From contig NZ_FNOT01000024.1 of NCBI RefSeq assembly GCF_900107105.1, positions 1 through 44,684 of the forward strand: a stretch of DNA of 44,684 bases, given 5' to 3'. Position numbers and translations under genes: made by a program. The notes under the pieces were generated by a model that saw only the letters and a program-made list of their open reading frames with translations, was not told the origin of the DNA and ran no database searches. This document shows, piece by piece, positions 1 through 7,966 of the stretch; positions within the stretch are counted from its first letter, which is position 1, and each line of letters opens with the position of its first letter. The DNA is from Geodermatophilus africanus (GTDB lineage Bacteria > Actinomycetota > Actinomycetes > Mycobacteriales > Geodermatophilaceae).

Positions 1-33
1 CTCGGGTGCCTCTGATTGCTGCTGCGAGCGCGT

Positions 34-1420
34 GGGTCTGTGTCCTGGCAGAGGACCCTCCGGACGGCGTCCACCGACCGTCGTCAGGGAGGAAGTGGTC
101 GCGGTGGAGGTGCTGTTCGAGCGGGTCGCCGGGCTGGACATTGGCAAGGAGTCGCTGACCGTCTGCATGCGGATCCCGGGCCCCGGCGGTCGCCGGGTGA
201 GTGAGACCCGGACGGTCAAGACCACCACCCGCGCGCTGGGGGTGATGCGGAACTGGCTGGATGAGCACGGGGTGACGATCGCGGCGATGGAGTCGACCTC
301 GACCTACTGGAAGGCGCCGTTCTACTGCCTGGAAGAGGTCATGGAGGTCTGGCTGCTCAACGCCGCGCACATGAAGGCCGTCCCCGGGCGCAAGACCGAC
401 GTCAAGGACGCCGAGTGGATCGCCCAGCTGCTCGAGCACGGCCTGCTGCGCCCGTCGTTCGTGCCGCCGCCGGGGATCCGCCGGCTGCGGATGCTCACCC
501 GCTATCGGGAGCAGCTGATGGGCGACCGCACCCGGGAGGCGACCCGGCTGGAGCTGATGCTGGAGGACGCGTCGATCAAGTTGTCCTCGGTGGCCTCCAG
601 CCTGACCACGGTCTCCGCCCGGGCGATGCTGGCCGCTCTGATCGAGGGAGAGCGCGATCCGCGGGCGTTGGCGCAGCTGGCCAAGGGCCGGATGCGGGTC
701 AAGATCCCCGAGCTGACCGAGGCGCTGACCGGGCACTTCGATGCCAACCACGCCCGGCTGGCCCGCGCCATCCTGGACCGACTGGACCGGGTGGAGGCCG
801 CGCTGGCCGAGCTCGATGCGGTACTGGAGGACGCGTTCGCCCCCTGGGACCGGCAGCTGCAGCTGCTGCAGACCATCCCCGGCGTGGGGCCCCGGGTCGC
901 CCAGGTGATCATCGCCGAGACCGGCGCCGACATGTCCCGCTTCCCCTCGGCGGCGCACCTGGCCGCCTGGGCCGGGGTGGCGCCGGGGGTCTATGAGTCG
1001 GCCGGTAAGCGCAGCCCGGCCGGCGCCCGGCACGGCAACAAGTGGCTCAACCACATGCTGGTCGAGGCCGCCGGCTCGGTAGCCCGGATGAAGGGCACCA
1101 ACTACCTCTCCGCCCAGCACGCCCGGCTCACCGCCCGGCGCGGGATGGGCCGCGCCCAGGTCGCGGTCGCCCACTCCATCCTGGTCTCGGCCTACTACAT
1201 GCTCCGCGACGACGAGCCCTACCGAGAACTGGGAGCGGACTGGCTGGCCCGGCGCAACGACGAGGCGCACACCCGCCGGCTGGTCGCCCAGCTCGAACGC
1301 CTCGGCCACACCGTGGTCCTCGACCCCGTCGCCTGACCAACTGCAGAAGAACTGGAGGACGGGCTGCGCCCGCCCCGCGCTGACGCGCGCCTGCAACTCA
1401 CCTATTCACGGGTCTGTGTC
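34..1420. repeat. 11-bp direct repeat flanking the IS110 transposase
   Basis: GGGTCTGTGTC occurs at 34-44 and again at 1410-1420, bracketing the transposase gene. IS110 elements lack conventional terminal inverted repeats and recombine at short core sequences, often containing CT, as this repeat does. It could therefore mark the element's core-flanking ends. The implied end segments (about 60 and 73 nt) are short for a bridge RNA, so the repeat may be coincidental. Confidence 0.3.
104..1336 (+). CDS. IS110-family transposase (DEDD/Transposase_20)
   Basis: This 410-residue protein is a transposase of the IS110 family, which cuts and joins DNA with a RuvC-like DEDD domain and a C-terminal serine-dependent domain. 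The N-terminal domain shows the expected acidic residues: D12 (in GLDIGKE), E63 (in AMESTSTYW), D99 and D102 (in KTDVKDA). The C-terminal part has the helix-hairpin-helix-like IPGVGPRVAQVI and the AGVAPGVYESAGKRS...GNKWLNHML region typical of Transposase_20, with the candidate catalytic serine in it. The length is normal for the family and the frame is intact. I chose the GTG at 104 because GGAGG at 88-92 lies about 11 bases upstream; GTG at 95 is the alternative. It sits at the left edge of the tRNA-Pro island. The element ends are not certain. Confidence 0.93.
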   Translation: MEVLFERVAGLDIGKESLTVCMRIPGPGGRRVSETRTVKTTTRALGVMRNWLDEHGVTIAAMESTSTYWKAPFYCLEEVMEVWLLNAAHMKAVPGRKTDVKDAEWIAQLLEHGLLRPSFVPPPGIRRLRMLTRYREQLMGDRTREATRLELMLEDASIKLSSVASSLTTVSARAMLAALIEGERDPRALAQLAKGRMRVKIPELTEALTGHFDANHARLARAILDRLDRVEAALAELDAVLEDAFAPWDRQLQLLQTIPGVGPRVAQVIIAETGADMSRFPSAAHLAAWAGVAPGVYESAGKRSPAGARHGNKWLNHMLVEAAGSVARMKGTNYLSAQHARLTARRGMGRAQVAVAHSILVSAYYMLRDDEPYRELGADWLARRNDEAHTRRLVAQLERLGHTVVLDPVA

Positions 1421-1679
1421 GGCTCGTGATCTTGTCCAGTTGGGTAGCGGAACCGGGGCCGTGAGCGAGGATCGACTACGCAGCCGAGGGTCGACGGTGC
1501 GGCGCTGCGGAGACCCGTGGCAGGTTTCAAGTTGCACTGCTGCGGAGGCGACTTGCCGAGGAGTGTCATGACGCCCTGAACGAGGACATGTCCGAAATGC
1601 CCCACCGGCTCACGACTCCACGGGGCTCGTGGACGCCGCACCCCGTCCGCGTAGCCCCGAAACGTGCGCAGGTCTGCCG
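1337..1679. other. Gene-free stretch downstream of the IS110 transposase
   Basis: About 340 bases between the transposase stop and the stop of the DUF5615 gene. The one open frame here (minus strand 1402-1641) has no recognisable motif and I do not call it. The first part probably belongs to the right end of the IS110 element. I see no tRNA, terminator or clear promoter. Confidence 0.5.
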
Positions 1680-2039
1680 CTATTGGAGATGGCGGATACG
1701 CAACAGGCCGCGCTGCGCGACGGTGACCGTGCCGGCGAGCGTGGTCAGGTCGTGACCGGCGACCACCTCCGCGAGCGCAGCGGCCACGGTCGGCGGCGAC
1801 TGGTCAGACGGGCGCAGCACCAGGATGCCGGCGTGGCTACCCGACGGGTACGCCCGGATGTCGCCCAGTCCGCGATCGAGGGTCATCAACAGTCGTCCGT
1901 CAGCGGCTGCAGCGGTCACGACCTGCGGATCCGACGCACCGCCGAGGCCCTCGTCGACGACGGTGTCGACATCGTGTCCGGCGGCGATGAGCACCTGGCG
2001 AGCTGAACGAGGGACGTTCTCGTCGAGCTTGACCCTCAC
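1680..2039 (-). CDS. DUF5615 PIN-like protein (putative toxin)
   Basis: This 119-residue protein belongs to the DUF5615 (Mut7-C/PIN-like) family, whose members usually pair with DUF433 proteins in toxin-antitoxin-like modules. The family hallmarks are visible: an N-terminal LDENVP motif with D6, and acidic residues at D37 (ASDPQV), D55 and D60 (LMTLDRGLGDI) that would form the PIN-like metal site. The gene starts with GTG at 2039, and its start overlaps the stop of the upstream DUF433 gene as GTGA, so the two are translationally coupled. Location on an integrative island is typical. Ribonuclease activity is inferred from the fold only. Confidence 0.82.
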   Translation of the reverse strand: MRVKLDENVPRSARQVLIAAGHDVDTVVDEGLGGASDPQVVTAAAADGRLLMTLDRGLGDIRAYPSGSHAGILVLRPSDQSPPTVAAALAEVVAGHDLTTLAGTVTVAQRGLLRIRHLQ

Positions 2040-2272
2040 TCGGGGCCCAGCGGGACCAGTTCCTCACGGGCCAGCAGCGCCCCGTAGGCGGCAGCGGCCT
2101 GCACGCCTTCGGAGGTCAGGGTCGGGCACTCCTCGACGATCTGTTCGGTGCTCATGCCGGCGGCAAGGCAGTCGAGCACCACGCTGACCGGCACGCGGGT
2201 GCCGGCGATCACTGCCTGGCCGCTCAGCACGGCCGGATCGGTGGCGATCAACCCCAGCCGGTCGGAACTCAC
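2036..2272 (-). CDS. DUF433 protein (putative antitoxin)
   Basis: This 78-residue protein carries a DUF433 domain, a small winged-helix-like fold found as the partner of DUF5615 or PIN toxins. The characteristic string VLSGQAVIAGTRVPVSVVL (residues about 14-32) is followed by GMSTEQIVEECPTLTSEGV, the usual pattern of the family. The open frame continues far upstream, but the recognisable domain begins directly after the GTG at 2272, where family members usually start; an AGTAGG lies just upstream. It is the first gene of a two-gene operon with the DUF5615 gene and probably autoregulates it, though no operator could be recognised. Confidence 0.8.
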   Translation of the reverse strand: MSSDRLGLIATDPAVLSGQAVIAGTRVPVSVVLDCLAAGMSTEQIVEECPTLTSEGVQAAAAYGALLAREELVPLGPE

Positions 2273-2644
2273 GCGCCTACTGTGCCCGTGCTCGCCAACC
2301 CCAGCCCAGCACGCCGAGTCCTCGACCGTGCGGACCTCGTCGAGCCGGACCCTCCATGCCTGCGCTGCGACCGGTGACCGCCCGATCACCTGCGCTCGCA
2401 TGACACCGCCCGAGCCCCTCGACGTACCGGAGGAAAACCGGAGACACACCAGAGCCCGCCGGGAGGACGAGGGACTCGAAGGACGCCGCCCCTCGGTGAT
2501 CGAGGACCCGGACTGCAGGAGAACCGGAGAAAAACAGGAACTTCGCCGTGCAGTGTCACCAACCGGCCGGAAATGGCGCCTTCTCCAGGTGGGCTGCCGC
2601 GCCGAACGCCGGCGCACGAGGCCGGCCGACGAGGAGGGCGACAC
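2273..2644. other. Gene-free control region between the TA pair and the excisionase gene
   Basis: About 370 bases between two divergent genes, so promoters for both should lie here. I see no credible coding sequence. The region holds three copies of ACCGGAG (2426, 2437 and 2523), two of them followed by A-runs, upstream of the excisionase gene. These may be protein-binding sites. Confidence 0.5.
2426..2534. repeat. Three ACCGGAG repeats upstream of the xis-like gene
   Basis: ACCGGAGGAAAA at 2426-2437, ACCGGAGACA at 2437-2446 and ACCGGAGAAAAA at 2523-2534 share a core. Clustered short direct repeats in front of an excisionase gene are a common layout for Xis, integrase-arm or repressor binding. 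The role here is a guess from position. Confidence 0.3.
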
Positions 2645-2953
2645 ATGGGCGACACTCATCGACCTCGGGAGCCGGTGTCCAGCGACTCGTTGCTGCTGAC
2701 GCCCGAGGAGGCCGCCACAGTGCTCCGCGTCGGCCGCACCACGGTCTATGCCCTCATGAAGGCCGGCGACCTACGCCCGGTGCACATCGGCCGCAGCTGT
2801 CGGATCTCCCGCGCCGAGCTCGAGCGCTACGTGCAGCACCTTCAGGCTCCCCCACCGCCTCAACCGACCCGGACGCGCTCCCAACGCAGAGGAACCAGCA
2901 CGGATCAGGGCAGGCTCTTCGACGTCGTCCACAGCCGGCTGAATCGGCCCTGA
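2645..2953 (+). CDS. Excisionase-like helix-turn-helix protein
   Basis: This 102-residue protein contains a MerR/excisionase-type HTH domain in residues about 16-65: LLTPEEAATVLRVGRTTVY, then ALMKAGDLRPVHIGRSCRI, then SRAELERYVQHL. Such proteins bind and bend DNA at attachment sites and direct integrase toward excision, or act as small regulators. I chose ATG 2645 because GAGGAGGG lies 6-8 bases upstream; the in-frame start 24 codons earlier adds only low-complexity sequence. The C-terminal 30 residues are proline- and arginine-rich. It precedes the integrase gene by about 70 bases, the usual xis-int order. The integrase is frameshifted, so this gene may have lost its partner. Confidence 0.82.
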   Translation: MGDTHRPREPVSSDSLLLTPEEAATVLRVGRTTVYALMKAGDLRPVHIGRSCRISRAELERYVQHLQAPPPPQPTRTRSQRRGTSTDQGRLFDVVHSRLNRP

Positions 2954-2986
2954 CCTGTGGATCCACGACGGCCTGCGTCGGCCCGA

Positions 2987-3022
2987 CCCCTGACACTCGT
3001 CACTTGGTGACGGCGAGAGGGG
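2987..3022 (+). terminator. Hairpin between the xis-like and integrase genes
   Basis: CGTCAC at 2998-3003 and GTGACG at 3007-3012 form a tight stem around TTG, with an outer CCCC (2987-2990)/GGGG (3019-3022) pairing. There is no T-run. It could attenuate read-through from the excisionase gene or lie in the integrase leader. Confidence 0.35.
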
Positions 3023-3025
3023 CCG

Positions 3026-4200
3026 GTGGTGAGTCCACGGACGCCGCGGAGCGGGTCCTCGGCGAAGCGTCGCGGCAACAGGGAAGGATCCACGCCGCGA
3101 CGCCGACCGGACGGGCGCTGGCAGATCAACCTCCGAGTCACCGACGAACTTGGAGTGGCCACCCGTCACACCGTCTACGGCGAAACCCCGCAGGAGGCGC
3201 GTGACAAGGCGGCCGCGATCCGGCGGAGGGTGGCGGACGGGCAGCCCGCCCGGGACCGCAGACAGACGGTCGCGGCCTTTGCCCAGCACTGGATCGACAC
3301 GACGCTGCAGGCCTCCGAGTGCAAGCAGACGACCAAGGTCATGTACGCCGGCGTCGCCCGGACGCACATCCTTCCCAGCCCCATCGGGCGGCTGACCCTG
3401 GACAAGGTCCGGCCGTCCCACGTCGAGGGGTGGGTGGTGGAGCTCCGGCACAAGGGGTTGGCCGAGTCGACTGTCCGTTCGGCGTACACGATCTCCGCGC
3501 CGTGCTGGACACCGCCGTCCGCGACGGTGCGCTGGCGTCCAATCCGGCAGCAGTCATCCGGCGGCCGAAGGTAACCAGCGTGGAGGCCGCCCACCTGACA
3601 CCTGCCCAGGTCGCCGACCTCCTGCGTGCGGCTGAGGACACCCGCTACGCCCCACTCTTCGCGCTGCTGGTGCACACCGGCCTGCGCCGGGGTGAGGCGC
3701 TGGCTCTCAGGTGGGCGGACGTCGACCTGACGAAGCGCCTGCTCCGGGTGCGGGGCACGCTCGCCCGCGTCCAGGGACGCCTGGTGGTCACCGAGCCGAA
3801 GACGGCGAGGTCGAAGCGCTCCGTCCCGCTGTCCGCACCGGCCGAGCGACTGCTCCGCGACGTCCGCGCCACCCAGGACGACGAGCGGCAGCAGGCCGGC
3901 TCGGTCTGGCAGGAGACCGGCTTCGTCTTCACCACCGTGACCGGCGAGCCCTCCGACCCCCGAAACGCCCTTCGCGCACTCAAGGTCGCCGCCACGAGGG
4001 CCGGTCTCCCCCACGCCGGGCTGCACACCCTCCGGCACTCGGCGGCCAGCGTGCTGCTCACCTCCGGCGTCCCGCTCAAGGTCGTCTCGGAGATCCTCGG
4101 CCACTCGTCGATCGCCATCACCGGCGACGTCTACGGGCACGTCGCGCCCGACGTCTCACGCGGCGCGATGGACGTCCTCGGCGCCGCCTTCGGCGAGTAA
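3026..4200 (+). pseudogene. Tyrosine integrase of the tRNA-Pro island, broken by a -1 frameshift
   Basis: Together the two frames encode a phage-type tyrosine recombinase of about 390 residues that would integrate the island at tRNA-Pro. The N-terminal part (GTG 3026) holds an AP2-like arm-binding region and the SAM-like core-binding domain, and ends out of frame at TAA 3572-3574. The catalytic domain continues in another frame: HTGLRRGEAL (first Arg), HTLRHSAAS (His-x-x-Arg) and GHSSIAITGDVYGHV (His and Tyr nucleophile). The break is at 3491-3495: reading ATC then CTC re-uses base 3493 and restores AYTI-LRAVLD. One C has therefore been lost, or a base was missed in sequencing. No slippery heptamer is present, so programmed frameshifting is unlikely. 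The stop lies about 105 bases from the tRNA 3' end, the usual int-att arrangement. Confidence 0.88.
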
Positions 4201-4210
4201 GAGTGGCCTA

Positions 4211-4232
4211 ACGGTGGTCAAAACGGTGGTCA
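4211..4232 (+). repeat. Tandem ACGGTGGTCA repeat (candidate integrase arm sites)
   Basis: ACGGTGGTCA occurs at 4211-4220 and 4223-4232, between the integrase stop and the tRNA-Pro attachment region. A 12-base period places the copies on about the same face of the helix. The position matches arm-type sites of tyrosine integrases. The function is inferred. Confidence 0.4.
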
Positions 4233-4249
4233 TGCGCCGCAAGACGCAG

Positions 4250-4288
4250 TCAGGGGCCGTTCCGGATCTCTCCGGACACGGCCCCTGA
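4250..4288. terminator. Strong hairpin between the integrase remnant and tRNA-Pro
   Basis: TCAGGGGCCG at 4250-4259 pairs perfectly with CGGCCCCTGA at 4279-4288, with an inner TCCGGA/TCCGGA pairing. It lies between the plus-strand integrase and the minus-strand tRNA gene and could terminate transcription from both sides. T-runs are poor. Confidence 0.65.
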
Positions 4289-4305
4289 GCTGCAGTTTCC
4301 CACTG

Positions 4306-4379
<74 letters not shown>

Positions 4380-4456
4380 AGCGCCGGGTGGCTCGCACCG
4401 CCCGGACGCCTGCGTAGAGCAGGTTACCGCACCGGCCGAGGCAGTCGGACCGGTGG

Positions 4457-5380
4457 TCAGCCGCCCTGGGTCACCGTGTCCCGGTCGCCGGCCAGCACAT
4501 CGCGCAGCCGCCCGGCCACCGCGTCGACGTCCGGCGGCGGGCCGTAGCCGGAGTCGAGGAAGCTCCCGTGGTCGCCGGGGAACTCCACGGCCGTCGTCCC
4601 GAGCCGGTCGGCGAGGGCGAGACCACCGCGGTGGGCCAGCTGCCCGGCCGAGCCGACACCGACGGCCGCCACGACCCGCGTCGGGACCCGGCGCAGCGCG
4701 TCGACGTCGTGCTCGTACGACGTGGAGGTCAGCAGGTTCTGCCCGAGCAGCACGTCGTCCCGAGAGCCGTCGTCCTCGGCCGGCAGACCGAAGGCGGCGG
4801 GGTCGGCCGACGGCTGCTCGGTGAACCCGTCGGTCGGCCCCGAGTGCATGACCAGCCGGATGAACTCCGCCATCCCCGCGCCGTGGCCGGCACGCCGGTA
4901 GGTCTCGGCCACGTGCCGGCAGGCGGCCAACGCCGGCTCACGGTCGGGCAGCAACTGCACCGCGGGCGGCTCGTGCGCCACCAGGGTGCGCACCTGCTCG
5001 GGGTGCCGGGCGACCAAGACCAGCGCGTTGACCGCTCCCCCGCTGCTGGCGAACACGTCCACCGGCCCGGCGCCCAGCGCGTCGACCAGCCGGGACAGGT
5101 CGTCGGCGTGCTCCTCCGGCGTGGACTCGGCCGCGCCGTCGGTGCGCCGGCTGCGGTCGGCCCCGCGCGGGTCGTAGGTGACGACGGTGCGCTCGGGGAA
5201 GCGCTCGGCCAGCGAGGCGAAGCCCGACGCGCCCATGGGCGAGCCGATGAGCAGCAGCGGCGGCTCCGAGGCCTGCGTGCCGGGCCGGACGTCGTAGGTC
5301 AGCACGGCGCCCCGGGTCTCCAGGGTGTGCGTCTGCGGTGCGGTCATGCCGGGGAGACCGGCGTCGGCGGCCGGACTCAT
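4457..5380 (-). CDS. Alpha/beta-fold hydrolase
   Basis: This 307-residue protein has the alpha/beta-hydrolase layout: an oxyanion-region loop LLLIGSPMGASGF near residues 42-54, VVTYDPRGADRS (66-77), a nucleophile elbow FASSGGA with S113 as probable nucleophile, and the catalytic His at about 271 in FPGDHGSFL. The elbow reads A-S-S-G-G rather than the common GxSxG, which still fits small-x-nucleophile-x-small. The substrate is unknown; relatives hydrolyse esters, lactones or epoxides. The ATG at 5380 is 3 bases after the der stop, with GGAG inside the end of der, so it is the last gene of the cmk-der operon. A second in-frame ATG 11 codons in is possible. Confidence 0.85.
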   Translation of the reverse strand: MSPAADAGLPGMTAPQTHTLETRGAVLTYDVRPGTQASEPPLLLIGSPMGASGFASLAERFPERTVVTYDPRGADRSRRTDGAAESTPEEHADDLSRLVDALGAGPVDVFASSGGAVNALVLVARHPEQVRTLVAHEPPAVQLLPDREPALAACRHVAETYRRAGHGAGMAEFIRLVMHSGPTDGFTEQPSADPAAFGLPAEDDGSRDDVLLGQNLLTSTSYEHDVDALRRVPTRVVAAVGVGSAGQLAHRGGLALADRLGTTAVEFPGDHGSFLDSGYGPPPDVDAVAGRLRDVLAGDRDTVTQGG

Positions 5381-5383
5381 CGG

Positions 5384-6727
5384 TCAGCTCCTCGGCTTCT
5401 CGCTCCCCCGACCCTCGCGCACCTTCACCGAGATCTCGATCGGCGTCCCGTGGAACCCGAACCGCTCGCGCAACTTGCGCTCCAGGAACCGCCGGTAGCC
5501 GGCCTCGAGGAACCCGGTGGAGAAGACGACGAACCGCGGCGGGCGGACGTCGGCCTGCGTGACGTACTTGATCTTCGGGGCGCGGCCACCGCGGGCCGGC
5601 GGCGGCGTCTCCTGCACCAGCGCGCGGACATAGGTGTTCAGCTCCGCCGTCGGCACGCGCGTCTCCCAGGAGGCCAGCGCCTCGCGCAGGTGCTGGGCCA
5701 GCTTGTCCACGCCGCGGCCGGTCTTGGCCGAGATGTTCACCCGCGACGCCCACCGCACCCGGGCCAGGTCGCGCTCGATCTCGCGCTCCAGCTGCAGGCG
5801 GCGGTCCTCGTCGAGGGTGTCCCACTTGTTGAACGCGATGACCAGCGCGCGACCGGCCTCGATCACCTGGGTGATCACCCGCTGGTCCTGCTCGCTGACC
5901 ACCTCGTCGGCAGCCACCAGCACGACGGCGACCTCGGCGGCCTGGATGGCGGCTTCGGTCCGCAGGCTGGCGTAGTACTCCATGCCGCTGGCGGTGTTGA
6001 CCTTGCGGCGCAGCCCCGCGGTGTCGACGAACCGCCACTCCTCGCCGCCCAGGGTGACGATCGAGTCGACCGGGTCGACGGTGGTGCCCGCGACCGAGTC
6101 GACGACGGATCGCTCCTCGCGCGCCACGCGGTTGATCAGGCTGGACTTGCCGACGTTGGGCCGGCCGACCAGCGCCACTCGGCGGGGGCCGCCCTCCTCC
6201 TCCTGCTCCCGCGGCGCCTCGGGGAGCGCGTCGAGCACCAGGTCGAGCAGGTCGCCGCTGGCCCGGCCGTGCAGCGCGCTCACCGGCTGCGGCTCTCCCA
6301 GCCCCAGCGACCACAGCTCGGCGGCATTGGACTCGCTGCGCTCGTCGTCGACCTTGTTGGCCACCAGGATCACCGGCCGGTCGCTGCGGCGCAGGATCCG
6401 CGCGGCGGCCAGGTCGGTGTCGGTGGCGCCCACCTGGCTGTCGACGACGAACACGATGACGTCGGAGGTCCGCATCGCGTACTCGGCCTGGCGGGTGATC
6501 GAGGCACCCAGCCCGCTGGCCCGGGGATCCCAGCCGCCGGTGTCGACGACGGTGAACCGCTTGCCGTTCCACAGCGCCTCGTAGGCGATGCGGTCGCGGG
6601 TGACGCCCGGGGTGTCCTGGACGACGGCGGCGCGGCGGCCCAGGAAGCGGTTGACCAGCGTGGACTTGCCGACGTTGGGCCGGCCGACGATCGCGACGAC
6701 CGGCAGCGGCCCGGTCTGCTCGCTCAT
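5384..6727 (-). CDS. der: Ribosome-assembly GTPase Der (EngA)
   Basis: This 447-residue protein is the essential double GTPase Der, which acts in late 50S subunit maturation. Two G domains in tandem are visible, each with GRPNVGKS (residues about 15-22 and 188-195), a DT(A/G)G switch II (VVDTGGW, FVDTAGL) and an NKxD specificity motif (NKVD, NKWD). A KH-like C-terminal domain follows. Length and motifs are normal. The ATG at 6727 is preceded by GAGGAGG contributed by an inserted 76-nt repeat that separates der from cmk. The next gene starts 3 bases after its stop. Confidence 0.97.
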   Translation of the reverse strand: MSEQTGPLPVVAIVGRPNVGKSTLVNRFLGRRAAVVQDTPGVTRDRIAYEALWNGKRFTVVDTGGWDPRASGLGASITRQAEYAMRTSDVIVFVVDSQVGATDTDLAAARILRRSDRPVILVANKVDDERSESNAAELWSLGLGEPQPVSALHGRASGDLLDLVLDALPEAPREQEEEGGPRRVALVGRPNVGKSSLINRVAREERSVVDSVAGTTVDPVDSIVTLGGEEWRFVDTAGLRRKVNTASGMEYYASLRTEAAIQAAEVAVVLVAADEVVSEQDQRVITQVIEAGRALVIAFNKWDTLDEDRRLQLEREIERDLARVRWASRVNISAKTGRGVDKLAQHLREALASWETRVPTAELNTYVRALVQETPPPARGGRAPKIKYVTQADVRPPRFVVFSTGFLEAGYRRFLERKLRERFGFHGTPIEISVKVREGRGSEKPRS

Positions 6728-6803
6728 GCGTCCTCCTCGCTGGCACTCGTCGAACGCACGAGCGGCGTTGCTGTGTCCCTGCGTGAGCTCGCGAGCTCGC
6801 TCA
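6728..6803 (-). repeat. MIRU-like stop-to-start bridging repeat, copy A (cmk/der)
   Basis: This 76-nt element begins with the TGA stop of cmk and ends at the base before the der ATG. It contains GAGCTCGCGAGCTC near its 5' end and GACGAGTGCCAGCGAGGAGG near its 3' end, the latter providing the der ribosome-binding site. A mini-ORF of 26 codons starts with GTG (GTGA overlap with the cmk stop) and ends with TGA (ATGA overlap with the der start). Its product begins VSELA and ends TSASEEDA. Five related copies occur in the window. Confidence 0.9.
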
Positions 6804-7490
6804 CGTGCCCGCCCCGACGGTGCTGAGGGCCAGCTCGACGACCCGGTCGACGACGCCCTCGCGGTCGAGGTGGGTGCTGTCGACGACGACGGCGTCCTCG
6901 GCCGGGCGCAGCGGGCTGTCGGCGCGGCTGCTGTCGTACTCGTCGCGGCGGCGCAGGTCGGCGGCGAGCTCGGCGATCTCCTGGGGCGTGGTCAGCCCGA
7001 GCTGGGCCGCCCGCCGCTGGGCGCGGGCCTCGGGGGCCGCGGTCAGGTACACCTTCAGCGTCGCGTCGGGCAGGACGACGGTGCCGATGTCCCGTCCCTC
7101 GACGACGACCGCGTCGGCCGCGGAGACCAGCGCGCGCTGCTGGTCGACCAGCCGCCGGCGCACCGAGGGCACCGCCGAGACCGCCGACACCGCACGGGTG
7201 ACCTCGGCGCCCCGGATGCGCACGGCGACGTCCACGCCGTCGACCTCGACCAGCTCGGTGTCGGCCGCCGTCCCGACCTCGATCCGGGCCGCGGCGACGA
7301 CGGCGGCCACGGCCTCGGCGTCCTCCGGGTCCACCCCGGCATCCAGGACGGCGACCGTCGCGGCGCGGTACATCGCGCCGGTGTCCAGGTAGGCCGCGCC
7401 CAGCCGGGAGGCGACCGCCCGCGCGACGCTCGACTTGCCCGTCCCCGACGGGCCGTCGAGGGCGACCTGGCCGGTGAAGCCCGCGCTCAC
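6801..7490 (-). CDS. cmk: Cytidylate kinase
   Basis: This 229-residue protein is CMP/dCMP kinase, which phosphorylates CMP and dCMP with ATP for nucleotide recycling and synthesis. It has an N-terminal P-loop GPSGTGKSS (residues about 13-21), the [14 protein letters not shown] nucleoside-site segment, [15 protein letters not shown], and the C-terminal [21 protein letters not shown] segment typical of Cmk. I chose the GTG at 7490, which overlaps the aroH stop (GTGA), so the two are translationally coupled. The 3' end runs into the repeat before der. The order cmk-der is conserved across actinobacteria. Confidence 0.96.
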   Translation of the reverse strand: MSAGFTGQVALDGPSGTGKSSVARAVASRLGAAYLDTGAMYRAATVAVLDAGVDPEDAEAVAAVVAAARIEVGTAADTELVEVDGVDVAVRIRGAEVTRAVSAVSAVPSVRRRLVDQQRALVSAADAVVVEGRDIGTVVLPDATLKVYLTAAPEARAQRRAAQLGLTTPQEIAELAADLRRRDEYDSSRADSPLRPAEDAVVVDSTHLDREGVVDRVVELALSTVGAGT

Positions 7491-7849
7491 TGGGCGATGT
7501 CCCGTCGCAGCGCCACGGCCCCGCGCAGGTACACGTGCTGCACCTCGTCGCGCGGCCGGTCGGTCTCCACGTGGGCCATCAGCCGCAGCACCCGCGGCAG
7601 CGCGTGCGGGACGCCGATCTCGGTGGCACACATCAGCGGCACGTCCCCGAAGCCGAGCTCGCGGGCGGCCAGCGCCGGGAACTCCGAGACCAGGTCGGGG
7701 GTGGCGGTGAACAGGATGCTGATGACGTCGTCGTGCTCGAGCTGGTTGCGCTCCATGACCGCGGTGACCAGCTCCCGCGTCGCGTCGAGGACCAGGTCCC
7801 GCTCGTCGGCGTCCACCTGTGTCGCGCCGCGGATGGCTCGGACGGCCAC
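7487..7849 (-). CDS. aroH: Chorismate mutase, AroH (trimeric) type
   Basis: This protein of about 120 residues matches the monofunctional Bacillus-type chorismate mutase, which converts chorismate to prephenate for Phe and Tyr synthesis. Family landmarks are the N-terminal RAIRGAT (active-site Arg at residue 7), FTATPDL in the middle, and CATEIGVPHALPRVLRLMAHV, which aligns with the active-site Cys/Glu/Arg strand. I prefer the GTG at 7849 over the one at 7855 because GGAG then sits 7 bases upstream. A TAGACT box (plus strand AGTCTA near 7903-7908) is a likely -10. It heads the aroH-cmk-(repeat)-der-hydrolase operon. Confidence 0.92.
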   Translation of the reverse strand: MAVRAIRGATQVDADERDLVLDATRELVTAVMERNQLEHDDVISILFTATPDLVSEFPALAARELGFGDVPLMCATEIGVPHALPRVLRLMAHVETDRPRDEVQHVYLRGAVALRRDIAQ

Positions 7850-7966
7850 TACCACTCTCCTCGATCGGTGCGGGGTCCCGGATCGCCGTGCCCCTCGGTC
7901 GAGTCTAGGTACCCCCCGCCGACCTGCCTCCGGCGTCCCGCGCTAGTTGGGGATAACGGACGCGCG

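Noticed and set aside
1402..1641. Open frame of 79 codons on the minus strand after the IS110 transposase
   Set aside because: No ribosome-binding site, no recognisable motif, and it starts inside what is probably the IS right end.
3485..3500. Programmed -1 frameshifting in the integrase
   Set aside because: No X-XXY-YYZ heptamer and no clear downstream stimulatory structure; a single lost base explains the data better.
6728..6803. Reading the 76-nt repeats as plain terminators or attenuators
   Set aside because: They lie between coupled cistrons, provide the next gene's ribosome-binding site, lack T-runs and keep an open frame, so stopping transcription is not their likely role.
4568..6826. 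Plus-strand open frame of 752 codons
   Set aside because: It is antisense to der and the hydrolase; its composition (His, Arg, Gly, Val) is that of the complement of high-GC coding sequence.
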